From an uncultured Acetatifactor sp. (lineage in GTDB: Bacteria > Bacillota > Clostridia > Lachnospirales > Lachnospiraceae), in assembly GCA_910586775.1 (NCBI GenBank), contig CAJUJN010000004.1, positions 1 to 64,000 of the forward strand: a stretch of DNA of 64,000 nt. The letters are read 5' to 3'. The position numbers and the translations under genes were made by a program. Shown one piece after another: positions 17,542 to 26,594 of this stretch; the first letter of the stretch is position 1, and each line of letters starts with the position of its first letter. The notes below the pieces were generated by a model. The model did not search any database. It was not told the origin of the DNA and was given only the letters and a program-made list of their open reading frames with translations.

Positions 17542-18561
17542 ATGCTGTTATCCATTCAGAATCTGACCGTGCGTTACGGGGCGGATACAGTGTTGTCCAT
17601 CAAGTCGCCCATAGAGATTGCAGAAGGCGACCGGGTGGGGGTAATCGGTTCCAACGGTGCGGGAAAGACGACTCTGATTAAGAGTATCCTGGGGCTTGTT
17701 CCCTATCAGGGGATGATAAGGACGGAACTGAAGCCGGAGCAGATGGCAGTCCATATGCAGTTTAACGAATATACGGATTCCATGCCGGTAAAGTATATTA
17801 TGGAGGCCATTCTGGGCACGAAGATTTCCAGGGACAGGAAGCTTCAGGAACTGATTTCCTTTTTTGAGTTTGAAGACTGCCTGCGGAAGAAATATTCGAA
17901 GCTTTCCGGAGGACAGAAACAGCGATTTACCATTATTATGGTGATGATGCAGGATGCGGAGCTTACCTTTTATGATGAGGTTACCTCAGGGCTGGATTTT
18001 GAGACGCGTCAGAAACTGGTGGAGAAGATGGTGGAGTGGTACCAGGGGAAGGCATCCAGCTTCCTTATGGTTTCCCATTATTACGAGGAGCTGGATCAGC
18101 TGGCGGATAAGCTGCTGATTCTGGATAAGGGGCAGATTCTTGACTACGGCAGGCGGGAGGAATTGTTCCATAAATACTGCGGAAGGGCGGTTATCATAGT
18201 CGGCAATACCGAGGAAAATATGACACTGCTGTCAGGATACGAGAAGCTTGCATCTCCGGCACATCTGATTGCCGTTTCCTGTGAGAGTGAGGAGAAGGAG
18301 AGCCGGATTGCCGGGCTGCTGCTGGAACACGACATCAACTATAAGCGAAGCAATAACGATATAGAAATGCTGTATATCAATGCGAAGAACAGAGCAGGAA
18401 TGGCAGACGAAGAAAAATCCTCCGATATTTTTGCCGGGGAAAGTAAGGATGCCCGGACAAGTGATACATCGGAAAAAACGAAAAAAACTGGAAAGAACAG
18501 AATAGCCGGCAGTAACGGCCGAACGGCCGGGAGCGGCGGAAAGGAGAAGCATGCAGAATAA
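17542..18561 (+). CDS. ABC transporter ATP-binding protein
   Basis: 339 residues. Walker A GSNGAGKTT (about 34-42), signature LSGGQKQR (about 130), Walker B plus catalytic Glu in LTFYDEVTSGLD (Val replaces the usual Pro), and the switch His in MVSHYYEELDQLA. After the ATPase domain (to about 225) comes a C-terminal extension ending in a Lys/Ser/Thr-rich tail (about 290-339) of low complexity. AAGGAG precedes the ATG. The stop overlaps the permease start by 11 bases, so the two are translationally coupled. Likely an exporter regulated by the upstream two-component system. Confidence 0.9.
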   Translation: MLLSIQNLTVRYGADTVLSIKSPIEIAEGDRVGVIGSNGAGKTTLIKSILGLVPYQGMIRTELKPEQMAVHMQFNEYTDSMPVKYIMEAILGTKISRDRKLQELISFFEFEDCLRKKYSKLSGGQKQRFTIIMVMMQDAELTFYDEVTSGLDFETRQKLVEKMVEWYQGKASSFLMVSHYYEELDQLADKLLILDKGQILDYGRREELFHKYCGRAVIIVGNTEENMTLLSGYEKLASPAHLIAVSCESEEKESRIAGLLLEHDINYKRSNNDIEMLYINAKNRAGMADEEKSSDIFAGESKDARTSDTSEKTKKTGKNRIAGSNGRTAGSGGKEKHAE

Positions 18562-19339
18562 TAGTAAGAATAAAAAGCTGATATCCGGACAGATGCTGCT
18601 TTTTGAATTTCGCAATACCATTGGAAATCCGTATGTGCATATTTTCGGAGTGGGCATGCCGGTATTGATGATGATCATTATCACCCGCGCCGTGGCCGGG
18701 GAGATGCCGGATGGGCCGATGCTTTCGGAGGCAATGACCAGTGTCTTTTTAGGGATAGGGGCGCTGATTCCCATGGCGACCATATTTATGGGATATGGCG
18801 TGTCTCATGCTCAGGAGTTGGAGAAGGGGATTCCCCAGAGGCTGGAGTTGTTTGGCATTAAAATCAGTGCCACTCTTTGCAACCGGATTCTTTCGGAATT
18901 CATCTTTATGGTGATTGCCTTTGTTATTTATTTTGTGGCGGGATATGGTTTTGTGGGGGTGGAGACGCCGAGAGTATCAGGCGCAGTATTGTACATGGTC
19001 TGTATATTGTTGTTCAGTGTGATTTTGTTCTGCCTTGCCCATGCAATCGCCTCCCTGCTGAAGAAGTTCGGCGCGACTTACTGTGTGACCATGATACTGT
19101 ATTTCGTACAGATGATTCTGGGAGGTATGATGGGTATCAGCTATGATAATATGCCCTCGCCCATGCAGGTGGCGGCGAAGCTGCTGCCGGTGACTTATAT
19201 CAACCGGGATTTTTACACGGTATGGAAAGGGAAACATTACGATTTTGTTCCCATGGTGCAGTCCTATCTGCTGATGGGGGCAGTAGCGGGGATTTTATTG
19301 TTTGTGACGCTTCGGAGGGAGCGGCGTGAACTGCATTAA
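18551..19339 (+). CDS. ABC-2 type transporter permease
   Basis: 262 residues with six hydrophobic helices in the ABC-2 pattern; a C-terminal segment SYDNMPSPMQVAAKLLPVTYINRDFY is like the conserved pre-helix-6 loop of these permeases. GGAGAAGC precedes the ATG inside the upstream gene. Together with the ATPase it forms a half-size exporter of unknown substrate. Confidence 0.88.
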   Translation: MQNNSKNKKLISGQMLLFEFRNTIGNPYVHIFGVGMPVLMMIIITRAVAGEMPDGPMLSEAMTSVFLGIGALIPMATIFMGYGVSHAQELEKGIPQRLELFGIKISATLCNRILSEFIFMVIAFVIYFVAGYGFVGVETPRVSGAVLYMVCILLFSVILFCLAHAIASLLKKFGATYCVTMILYFVQMILGGMMGISYDNMPSPMQVAAKLLPVTYINRDFYTVWKGKHYDFVPMVQSYLLMGAVAGILLFVTLRRERRELH

Positions 19340-19418
19340 GCCGATATTGTATGCATAAAGTTGAAATATGCTCTGCGGTACATTTTGCCGGGGAGCAGTT
19401 ACAGAAAGGGGAAATTAC

Positions 19419-22010
19419 ATGAGGCGCCCATTATTTGCGGCAGCCCTGTTCCTGGTGATGATTGCCGCCCTCCGGATAAAAGCCGGATGGGCGGAAGAAA
19501 TTCCCTGGGGTTATATCAGTACAAACCAACTGGATACCGGACAGGAGATTCTTATCACCGGACAGGTATATCAAAAAAACGAGACATCTGTTTATCTGAA
19601 ATCAGTCATTTTAATAACATCAAATGCCTTCGGGCAGTCAGCTGCGGATTCGCAGCAAGAAATTCCGAATCAGGAAAGTAACATGATTTACGAAAATATC
19701 ATATGTGAGACGCAAGAGACACAGAAGATTCCTCTGGGGAGTTTTGTGGCAGTCAGAGGGGAGTTCTCGGCGTATTCCCGTGCCACCAATCCCGGAGAAT
19801 TTGACGCGGCAGTCTATTACAGGACTCTGGAGGTCGGGGGAAAGCTCAGGAAGGCGGTAATCCTGTCAAGGGGAGAGGAATACTGGCATGTCAGGGAATG
19901 GCTGTACGGGCTGAAATGTTATTTTAAGGAGCGGCTGTATCGGATTTTCCCGGAAAAAGAGGCGGCGGTGATGAGCGCGCTGCTTCTGGGAGACAAGAGT
20001 GAGTTAGACGGGGATTTGAAGGAACTGTACAAACGGAACGGTGTCCTGCATATTCTGAGCATATCGTCGCTGCATATCACCATTATCGGAATGAGTATTT
20101 ACAGATTGCTGCGAAAGACAGGCCTGCCTGTTGCGCCCTGTGCGCTGGCGGGGAGCGTGATACTGATTCTGTACGGCTGTATGACAGGCTTCAGCGTGTC
20201 CGCCTGCCGCGCCATAGGGATGTATCTGATCAAGATGGCAGCGGAGGTTGTGGGGAGAACTTACGATATGCTGACAGCGCTGGGGGTAATGGGGGCTGCG
20301 ATGGTGCTGCGAAATCCCTTTTATCTGCAGAACAGCGGCTTTTTACTTTCCTTTACTTCGGTGCTGGGGATTGGGGTGGTATATCCGGCATTGGAGCCGC
20401 CGCTGCTCTCCGGGCAGGGAAACATTGGAAATGCATCAAAAGGAAGCACTGAAGATGCATCAAAGGGAATCGCATCAAATGAAAATACAGGGAAGAGTAA
20501 CATGTCCAGGGCAAACTCACTTAAGGAAAGCAGATTGGCGGAGGCATTGCTGCATTTACTTGCCGGAAGGGCTGGCAGCAAGCTGCGGGATAAGCTGGCA
20601 GCAGTGACCGAGAGCGGGCAGAACCTGGGGAAATCCCTGATGCAATCTCTTTTTGCCAGCCTTTCCATTACATTGGCCACACTTCCGGTACAACTCTGGT
20701 TCTATTATGAGATTCCAGTCTATTCCGTATTTCTGAACCTGTTTGTGATTCCGTTTGTGAAACCAATGATGATTACGGGACTTTTGGCGATGCTTGTGCC
20801 GGGGTTGGGCAGCTTAGGAATAGTCGGCCGGCTGATACTGGGGAGTTATGAATTTATGTGCAGTTGTTTTGATAAGCTTCCCTTTCATACCTGGAATCCG
20901 GGCTGCCCCCGATTATGGCAGATTACTGTCTACTATCTGCTTTTATGCGGAACAATCGGTATTCGCGGAGTATGTGAAAAAGGCGGCAGACCAGGAGAGG
21001 AAAACGGAAATTCCGGTTTAAAAATGCCGTGCATGGTAAGGTGCAGGATTAAAATGGCAGGAACTGCCGGATGCGCGGTCATTCTGACATTTGCCGTCCT
21101 GTTGTTTGCCATGCGTCCGCCGGCGGAAAACAGCGTCACTTTTCTGGATGTGGGGCAGGGAGACTGCATCCTGCTGCGCACGGCATCCGGGGAGGTATAT
21201 CTCTTTGACTGCGGGAGCAGCAGCCGCAAAAATATCGGCAAATACATTATGATACCATGTCTGAAATACAACGGCATTCGTACCATTGACGCCATTTTCC
21301 TCTCTCACCCCGACGCAGACCATATCAACGGCGCGGTGGAGTTGCTGAGGATAGGCGGGGAAAAGAATATTACGGTAAACCAGTTACTTTTGCCCGATAT
21401 TGAAGAAACGGCAAAGGAAGAGCAACTGGGGGAACTGCTGAAAGCCGCCGCGGAGGCAACGCAGAGGGGGCCTGTTCCTGTGGGCTATCTTTCCGCCGGG
21501 GACGGATGGGCTTGTGGAAGCGCGGCCTTTACCTGCCTGCACCCGGTTAAGGGTTTCAGCGCGGCGGATGTCAACGCTTATTCGGAATGCTTTCTGGTGG
21601 AATTTACGGAAGGACAGGGCGGCATTTTCCGGGGCGGCAGGATGGGTGGTAAGGCGGGAGACAAAACGGGAAGCCGAAGCTGGACATTGCTTCTGACAGG
21701 AGATGTGCAGGAGAAAGGGGAGAAGGCCTTTTTCAGGGAGATTCAGGAGAGGGGTATTGAGGGAATCACCGTCCTGAAGGCGGCGCATCACGGTTCCCGC
21801 AATTCCACGCCGGAAGAATTCCTGGGTCAGTTGAAGCCGCTTCTGACCGTGATTTCCAGCGGCAGGAATAACCGCTACGGACATCCCCATGCGGAGCTGA
21901 TGGAACGTCTGGAGGCATCCGGCACTGTGATTGTGCAGACGGCGCAGTACGGGGCCGTCACGGTCAGTTGGCAGGATGGCGGTCTGGCGGTTTTCGGTAT
22001 GATGGAGTAG
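19419..22010 (+). CDS. comEC: ComEC/Rec2 family DNA uptake channel
   Basis: 863 residues. Order: N-terminal helices, DUF4131-like soluble domain (about 40-150), the Competence membrane domain (about 170-500, with MSALLLGDKSELDGDLKELYKRNGVLHILSISSLH region), and a C-terminal metallo-beta-lactamase domain (VTFLDVGQGDCILL, FLSHPDADHINGA, KAAHHGSRNSTPEEF). ComEC carries single-stranded DNA across the membrane; the C-terminal domain is thought to degrade the other strand. The ATG at 19419 has AAAGGGG upstream. A polar low-complexity insert (about residues 335-375, rich in Ala, Ser, Lys, Asn) sits inside the membrane domain. comEA is 8 kb upstream. Confidence 0.92.
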   Translation: MRRPLFAAALFLVMIAALRIKAGWAEEIPWGYISTNQLDTGQEILITGQVYQKNETSVYLKSVILITSNAFGQSAADSQQEIPNQESNMIYENIICETQETQKIPLGSFVAVRGEFSAYSRATNPGEFDAAVYYRTLEVGGKLRKAVILSRGEEYWHVREWLYGLKCYFKERLYRIFPEKEAAVMSALLLGDKSELDGDLKELYKRNGVLHILSISSLHITIIGMSIYRLLRKTGLPVAPCALAGSVILILYGCMTGFSVSACRAIGMYLIKMAAEVVGRTYDMLTALGVMGAAMVLRNPFYLQNSGFLLSFTSVLGIGVVYPALEPPLLSGQGNIGNASKGSTEDASKGIASNENTGKSNMSRANSLKESRLAEALLHLLAGRAGSKLRDKLAAVTESGQNLGKSLMQSLFASLSITLATLPVQLWFYYEIPVYSVFLNLFVIPFVKPMMITGLLAMLVPGLGSLGIVGRLILGSYEFMCSCFDKLPFHTWNPGCPRLWQITVYYLLLCGTIGIRGVCEKGGRPGEENGNSGLKMPCMVRCRIKMAGTAGCAVILTFAVLLFAMRPPAENSVTFLDVGQGDCILLRTASGEVYLFDCGSSSRKNIGKYIMIPCLKYNGIRTIDAIFLSHPDADHINGAVELLRIGGEKNITVNQLLLPDIEETAKEEQLGELLKAAAEATQRGPVPVGYLSAGDGWACGSAAFTCLHPVKGFSAADVNAYSECFLVEFTEGQGGIFRGGRMGGKAGDKTGSRSWTLLLTGDVQEKGEKAFFREIQERGIEGITVLKAAHHGSRNSTPEEFLGQLKPLLTVISSGRNNRYGHPHAELMERLEASGTVIVQTAQYGAVTVSWQDGGLAVFGMME

Positions 22011-22019
22011 GGAAGTATA

Positions 22020-22080
22020 CTGCAGACCGCCAGGATTTACAGTGATGCCTCCGGGAAAATATCTGGCTTGCGGTCTGCAG
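22020..22080 (+). repeat. Large hairpin after comEC
   Basis: CTGCAGACCGC (22020-22030) and GCGGTCTGCAG (22070-22080) are perfect inverted repeats, with CCAG/CTGG extending the stem. No T-run follows. It may protect the comEC mRNA 3' end or be a small mobile-type palindrome. Confidence 0.6.
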
Positions 22081-22157
22081 TCGGGTTGTACTGCAAATTC
22101 GACCGGTGCGCAGTATAGCTTGTGGAATTGATTGGAACATACCTTTTTCGTGCAGAC

Positions 22158-22213
22158 AAAAATCCTGACATAAGTCTGTCAGCTCTTGCCTTCATACTTA
22201 TATCAGGATTTTT
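22158..22213. terminator. Bidirectional terminator between comEC and the Rpn remnant
   Basis: AAAAATCCTGACATAAGT (22158-22175) pairs with ACTTATATCAGGATTTTT (22196-22213), 17 of 18 positions, with A-run on one side and T-run on the other, so it can end transcripts from both convergent genes. Confidence 0.85.
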
Positions 22214-22252
22214 CTATCGATTTTTCTTTATTTTGTGGTTAGGATATGGAAA

Positions 22253-23017
22253 CTAAGAAACCGGCAGATTCAGCCATTCCTTCACTGTACTGACATCGTA
22301 GCCTATCCCTTCAGCCACTTTCTCCACCGCTATCCCCATCTTATAGAATCTCTCCGCGCTCTCCCGGGTCTTTTTAAATTCTCCTATCCGTTCTCCGTTC
22401 TTTTCTCCTATCTGTTTTCCTCTTTCTTCCCCTATCTGCTCAGATTCCAACCTCATATCCAGAATCGCTTTGCACACGTCGACTGCCACCTCGCTTTCAT
22501 CATATTTCAGTCCTGTGCCTGTAATCACATTGATAACGTCCACCGCCCTGCGCTCCACACACTGGAAGCGCTCCCTGTTCCTGTTCAACAGCTCTTTCAG
22601 TGCATTTTTATCTTTTGAATATTTGATGAACAGCATGACCTCCCGAAGACTTGACTGGAATTTCATGATCTCTTCGTCTGTCATCAGGGCCGGTGCAATC
22701 AGTCTGACATGATAGTTATCCATACAGGACAGAACTTTCCGGTCTCTCACGTCCATCATATCGAACAGGCTTAAAGGCCCGTCCCACTCATCGCATCCGA
22801 AATAGATTGTCAGCGTCACGGAAGGGATTAACCGGTCTTCCTTCCAGAAGCCGCCCAGGAATTCGCCTGTATTTGGCTTCTTCGCTATATTATACTGGAT
22901 ATATGGTTCCCGCGCAAGTGGATATTTCTGTTGTGTCGGATGGTATGTCTTTAAGCGCCCTTTAAGTGCGGCTTTCTCCGGGGATTCAATAAGCTGGCTA
23001 TCTATCGTTTTGCAGGT
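22253..23017 (-). pseudogene. Rpn family recombination-promoting nuclease/putative transposase, N-terminally truncated
   Basis: The minus-strand frame opens after a stop at 23018-23020 and has no plausible early start. From about 22885 it encodes family-typical sequence: TGEFLGGFWKEDRLIPSVTL, YFGCDEWDGP, then the C-terminal half with the GERGKQIGEKNGERIGEFKK charged stretch and the ending VAEGIGYDVSTVKEWLNLP. The N-terminal PD-(D/E)XK nuclease core (roughly the first 100-120 residues) is missing, and the sequence before it does not match the family. A GTG at 22819 could start a 188-residue product, but it would lack the nuclease core. These genes are abundant, mobile and often broken in Lachnospiraceae. 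Confidence 0.8.
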
Positions 23018-23120
23018 TTACATATTGGTTGGTTTATGCATTAGTATTGACGGAAAAATTATGGTGGCGATAGTTGATAACGGTGCGGGTTTCTGCGTCT
23101 GATTTGGCTTGTTTTCTTTA

Positions 23121-23149
23121 TTGAAAAATAGATATAGAAAGCATATAAT
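23121..23149 (+). promoter_or_regulatory. Sigma-A promoter of the AraC-type gene
   Basis: TTGAAA (23121-23126), exactly 17 bases, TATAAT (23144-23149). Transcription would start near 23156, which rules out the upstream in-frame starts and supports the ATG at 23244. Confidence 0.8.
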
Positions 23150-23243
23150 AAGGGAAACAGAAGGTCAGGATAAGAAGGCTGTGGAAGATGAAGCATTGTA
23201 CGGACGAAGAATGTCATGCGTTGCCGGGGAAGGAGGATACGCC

Positions 23244-24068
23244 ATGCAGTCCCTCGATTTATATGAACATAAAATTATCAGTGACCCGGAATTTCCGGTG
23301 CATATGCATATCAACGATATATCCGCCAGGGGGCAGTATTTTCCCCCTCATTGGCATGAGCATATCGAACTTCACTATGTCAGAGAAGGAAAAACACTGC
23401 TGCATCTGAATCAGAAGGAGATTTGGGCGGAAAAGGGGAATCTGGTGATTGCCAACAGCAATGACCTCCACGCAGGATATTGTGACGGAAGCCATATGGA
23501 AGTTCTGGTGATGATTTTTGAGATGGAAGCTTTCTCCAAGGAGCTTTCCGACAAGAATGTTATCTTTCAATCACTGATTGAAAAGGATAAAGTAATTGAC
23601 AATATTATGTCTGAAATTTACCGGGAATACAGCAGTCAGAGGATTGGCTACCGCCTGGTCTGCAAGGGGGAACTGCTGAGGCTGATTGCCCACCTGGTGC
23701 GGGAGTACACGGTGGAATTTCTGACAGAGCGGGAGAGCGACAGGAGAAAGAAACAGCTGGAGCGCCTGAATCTGGTATTGGACTATATACAGTCAAATTA
23801 TACACGGCAGATCGGCAACGGCGAACTGGCAGACGTCCTCCATTTAAGCGAGGACAGATTCAACCATCTGTTTAAGGAGAGTATGGGGATGGCGCCGCTG
23901 CAGTATATCAACGAAGTACGGATAAAAAAGGCCATGAACCTCTTAAAGAAAAAAGAGGGGACCGTTGCCGAGATTGCGGACAGTGTGGGGTTTTCGGACT
24001 ATAATCATTTCGGCAGGCAGTTTAGGCGTTACTACGGCTGTGCGCCTTCTGAAATTCTGAAGAGATAA
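23244..24068 (+). CDS. AraC family transcriptional regulator with cupin sensor domain
   Basis: 274 residues. The ATG at 23244 is preceded by GGAAGGAGG. The N-terminal cupin (FPPHWHEHIELHYVREGK, then GNLVIANSNDLHAGY) would bind a sugar-type ligand; the C-terminal pair of helix-turn-helix motifs spans about 175-272 (IGNGELADVLHLSEDRFNHLFKE and TVAEIADSVGFSDYNHFGRQF, the canonical second-helix signature). It reads toward the sugar isomerase/dehydrogenase cluster 290 bases downstream and is its likely activator (inference from position). Confidence 0.88.
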   Translation: MQSLDLYEHKIISDPEFPVHMHINDISARGQYFPPHWHEHIELHYVREGKTLLHLNQKEIWAEKGNLVIANSNDLHAGYCDGSHMEVLVMIFEMEAFSKELSDKNVIFQSLIEKDKVIDNIMSEIYREYSSQRIGYRLVCKGELLRLIAHLVREYTVEFLTERESDRRKKQLERLNLVLDYIQSNYTRQIGNGELADVLHLSEDRFNHLFKESMGMAPLQYINEVRIKKAMNLLKKKEGTVAEIADSVGFSDYNHFGRQFRRYYGCAPSEILKR

Positions 24069-24114
24069 AATGTGTCATGAAGCAGATGGCAGCGTTGAAA
24101 CTGACCGGCTTTTC

Positions 24115-24163
24115 ATAGTTGAATGCGGCGCAAAGTGCACGCCTTCATAATGCCGCCGATAAG
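24115..24163 (+). repeat. Dispersed intergenic repeat, copy 2
   Basis: Shares 21 identical bases (ATAGTTGAATGCGGCGCAAA and the next G) with the copy at 2022, plus GCCTT and CCGATAAG further on. The second half is diverged and its hairpins are weaker than in copy 1. Both copies lie between genes on the plus strand. Confidence 0.65.
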
Positions 24164-24251
24164 TACAGCCAGATAACAGATTGGCATATCAGCCTGCAGA
24201 AGCATCCGGGCAGTAGATGAGAATATATAAAAACAGCAGAATCGTATGTAT

Positions 24252-24291
24252 AGACAGCAAAATGAATCTTTCATATTTTGCTGTCTTTTTT
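24252..24291 (+). terminator. Rho-independent terminator after the AraC-type gene
   Basis: AGACAGCAAAAT (24252-24263) pairs with ATTTTGCTGTCT (24275-24286), followed by a T-run to 24291. A TTCATA...TATAAT pair (16-base spacer, 24272-24299) overlaps it and could be the promoter of the next operon. Confidence 0.85.
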
Positions 24292-24358
24292 TATAATCAA
24301 ATAAAATAGCAAAAGTATTCCGATGGTGAAAATAGATAAAAGAAAAGGAGGAAATACC

Positions 24359-25330
24359 ATGAAATTAGGAGTATTGACGGTAGCGCTGGGAGATTTGCCC
24401 TTTGAGGAGGCATGCAAATTCCTCGCGGAGAGAGGCGTGCAGATGGTGGAAATCGGATGCGGCGGCTTCCCGGGAAAGGCTCACTGCGATGCGGCGGAGC
24501 TTCTGGCGGACGAGGGAAAGCGGGAGGCATTCCTGGAGACTCTGGACAAGTATCACCTGGAAATCAGCGCTCTGAGCAGTCACGGAAATATGGTGCATCC
24601 GAACCCTCAGATTGCAGAGCGGTTTGAGACGGATTTCAACAATGCCATTCTGCTGGCGGAGAAGCTGAAGGTACCTGTAGTGAATACCTTCTCCGGATGC
24701 CCGGGAGGAAGCAGAGAGGACAGGACTCCCAACTGGGTCACCTGTCCCTGGCCGGATGATTTCAGCGAGATACTGGAGTATCAGTGGAATGAAGTGCTGG
24801 TGCCCTACTGGAAGGAGAAAGCGGCTTTCGCGGAGGCTCACGGCGTATCCAAAATCGCCCTGGAGCTGCATCCGGGCTTCTGTGTATACAATACGAAGAG
24901 CCTGCTGCGGCTGCGCAGGGAGGTGGGGCCTCAGATCGGCGCGAACTTTGACCCCAGCCATCTGATCTGGCAGGGAATGGACCCGGCTGTGGCCATCCGG
25001 GAGCTGGGGAAGGAAAATGCAATTTTTCATTTCCACGCCAAGGATACCGGCATCGATGCCAGAAATACGGCGGTCAACGGCGTGCTGGATACCACCCATT
25101 ACGGAGAGGAGCTGGAGCGCTCCTGGATTTTCCGCACAGTGGGATACGGGCACGGCGAGGATTACTGGAGGAATATTGTTTCCCAGCTGCGTATGGTGGG
25201 GTATGACTACGCCATCAGCATCGAGCATGAGGACGGGCTGATGTCCGGCAGGGAAGGTTTGGAGAAGGCCATCAGTTTTTTGAAGAATGTGCTGATCTAT
25301 GAAGACAGAGGCGCCATGTATTGGGCATAA
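24359..25330 (+). CDS. Sugar phosphate isomerase/epimerase family protein (TIM barrel), 1
   Basis: 323 residues, xylose-isomerase-like TIM barrel. Metal and substrate residues are expected in VEIGCGGFPGKAHCD, LELHPGFCVYN, NFDPSHLIWQG, FHFHAKDTGID and SIEHED, the usual Glu/Asp/His pattern of the family. AAAAGGAGG precedes the ATG at 24359. It leads a run of five sugar-acting genes. Related enzymes act on keto-sugars, for example the YcjR C4-epimerase of E. coli that works on 3-keto-glycosides and the DgpC-type C-glycoside lyases. Which reaction applies here is not visible. Confidence 0.85.
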   Translation: MKLGVLTVALGDLPFEEACKFLAERGVQMVEIGCGGFPGKAHCDAAELLADEGKREAFLETLDKYHLEISALSSHGNMVHPNPQIAERFETDFNNAILLAEKLKVPVVNTFSGCPGGSREDRTPNWVTCPWPDDFSEILEYQWNEVLVPYWKEKAAFAEAHGVSKIALELHPGFCVYNTKSLLRLRREVGPQIGANFDPSHLIWQGMDPAVAIRELGKENAIFHFHAKDTGIDARNTAVNGVLDTTHYGEELERSWIFRTVGYGHGEDYWRNIVSQLRMVGYDYAISIEHEDGLMSGREGLEKAISFLKNVLIYEDRGAMYWA

Positions 25331-25347
25331 CAGGGAGAGGACAGAAA

Positions 25348-26397
25348 ATGAAACACAAAATAGCCATTGTAGGCTTTGGGGGCATGGCAGGCTGGCATTA
25401 TGACGAGATTCAGACCATTGAGAATCTGGAGATTGCCGGTATCTGGGATATCAGGGAAGAAAGACGGCAGTGCGCGGCGGAGAAAGGGCTTCATGTGTAC
25501 GAAAGCCTGGAGGAACTGCTGGCAGACCCGGCAAGCGACCTGGTGCTGATTGCCACGCCCAATGACGTGCATAAGCCCGTGGCCATTGCAGCCATGAGAG
25601 CGGGCAAGAATGTAATCAGCGAGAAACCGGTTACGCTGAGTTCCGGAGATTTGCAGGAAATGATGGATGTATCCGAAGAGACAGGGCGTTTCCTGACCGT
25701 CCACCAGAACAGACGTTGGGACGAAGATTATCTGACGGTAAAGAAGATACTGGAAGAGGGAAAGCTGGGAGAGCTGTTCCGGCTGGAGTCCAGAGTTCAC
25801 GGCTCCAGGGGGATTCCCGGAGACTGGAGACAGGAGAAGGAACATGGCGGGGGGATGATACTGGACTGGGGCGTGCATCTTCTGGACCAGATACTGCTGC
25901 TGTTTGCCGATGTGCCGCTTCGCAGTGTCTGCGGTACGGTGACCAACGTGACAAACCAGCTGGTGGATGACGGTTTTTACGCGGAAATCGTATTTGTCAA
26001 CGGAGTCACTGCGCTGGTGGAAGTGGGAACCAGCAATTTCGTCTCCCTTCCCAGGTGGTATGTACTGGGGACGGACGGGACGGCAGTCATTGAGGACTGG
26101 AGCCTGAAAGGCAAAATCGTGCGGGCATCCGGTGTGGACGAGAAGGATGTGGCACCTGTCATCACAGCCGCCGGGCTTACCAAGACCATGGCACCCAGGC
26201 GCGACGACAGCATCTTTACCGAGGAACTGCCCAAAGTGAAGAGCGATGTGAGGGAGTTTTACTATAATGTGATGGCCGTACTGGAGGGCAGGGAAGAGAG
26301 CCTTATCCGCCTTCCCCAGGTGATGCGTGTTATGAAACTGATGGAGGCAATCGCAAAATCTGCCGAAACCGGCGAAGTGGTGCGATTTGAAGAGTAA
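25348..26397 (+). CDS. Gfo/Idh/MocA family oxidoreductase, 1
   Basis: 349 residues. N-terminal NAD(P)-binding fold with KIAIVGFGGMAGWHYDEI (Gly-rich loop, usual GxGxxG altered to GFGGMA) and the conserved SEKPVTLSS motif (catalytic Lys) near residue 96. The segment GMILDWGVHLLDQIL holds the other conserved Asp and His of the family. It follows isomerase 1 by 17 bases. Family members oxidise sugar hydroxyls, often at C3 of glycosides or of inositols. Confidence 0.88.
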   Translation: MKHKIAIVGFGGMAGWHYDEIQTIENLEIAGIWDIREERRQCAAEKGLHVYESLEELLADPASDLVLIATPNDVHKPVAIAAMRAGKNVISEKPVTLSSGDLQEMMDVSEETGRFLTVHQNRRWDEDYLTVKKILEEGKLGELFRLESRVHGSRGIPGDWRQEKEHGGGMILDWGVHLLDQILLLFADVPLRSVCGTVTNVTNQLVDDGFYAEIVFVNGVTALVEVGTSNFVSLPRWYVLGTDGTAVIEDWSLKGKIVRASGVDEKDVAPVITAAGLTKTMAPRRDDSIFTEELPKVKSDVREFYYNVMAVLEGREESLIRLPQVMRVMKLMEAIAKSAETGEVVRFEE

Positions 26398-26406
26398 CAT
26401 GCGCAA

Positions 26407-26585
26407 AGGAAACCTGAACAGTACCTGCATGACATGGATGCATGGGTTAACCGGCCGAAAACGGATGCCGGGTTTGCGCCGTTTGGGTGTATGCGGAAAT
26501 GGAAGCCGACAGGAACCCTGACAGTGCCTGCGTGACACGACGCACGGCAGGTACTGTCAGGGGGATGCGGAACTGGAAAAGGAGG
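26407..26585 (+). repeat. RBS-bearing dispersed repeat, tandem copies 2a and 2b
   Basis: Two related units fill the gap between genes. Unit 2a starts CCTGAACAGTACCTGCATGA (26413) and ends TATGCGGAAATGGAAG (26490-26505). Unit 2b is a long hairpin, CCCTGACAGT (26516-26525) with ACTGTCAGGG (26553-26562) and an inner GCGTG/CGCAC stem, followed by GCGGAACTGGAAAAGGAGG (26567-26585). The AGGAGG of 2b is the ribosome site of isomerase 2, while 2a looks degenerate. Confidence 0.75.
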
Positions 26586-26594
26586 ACAATTGAG

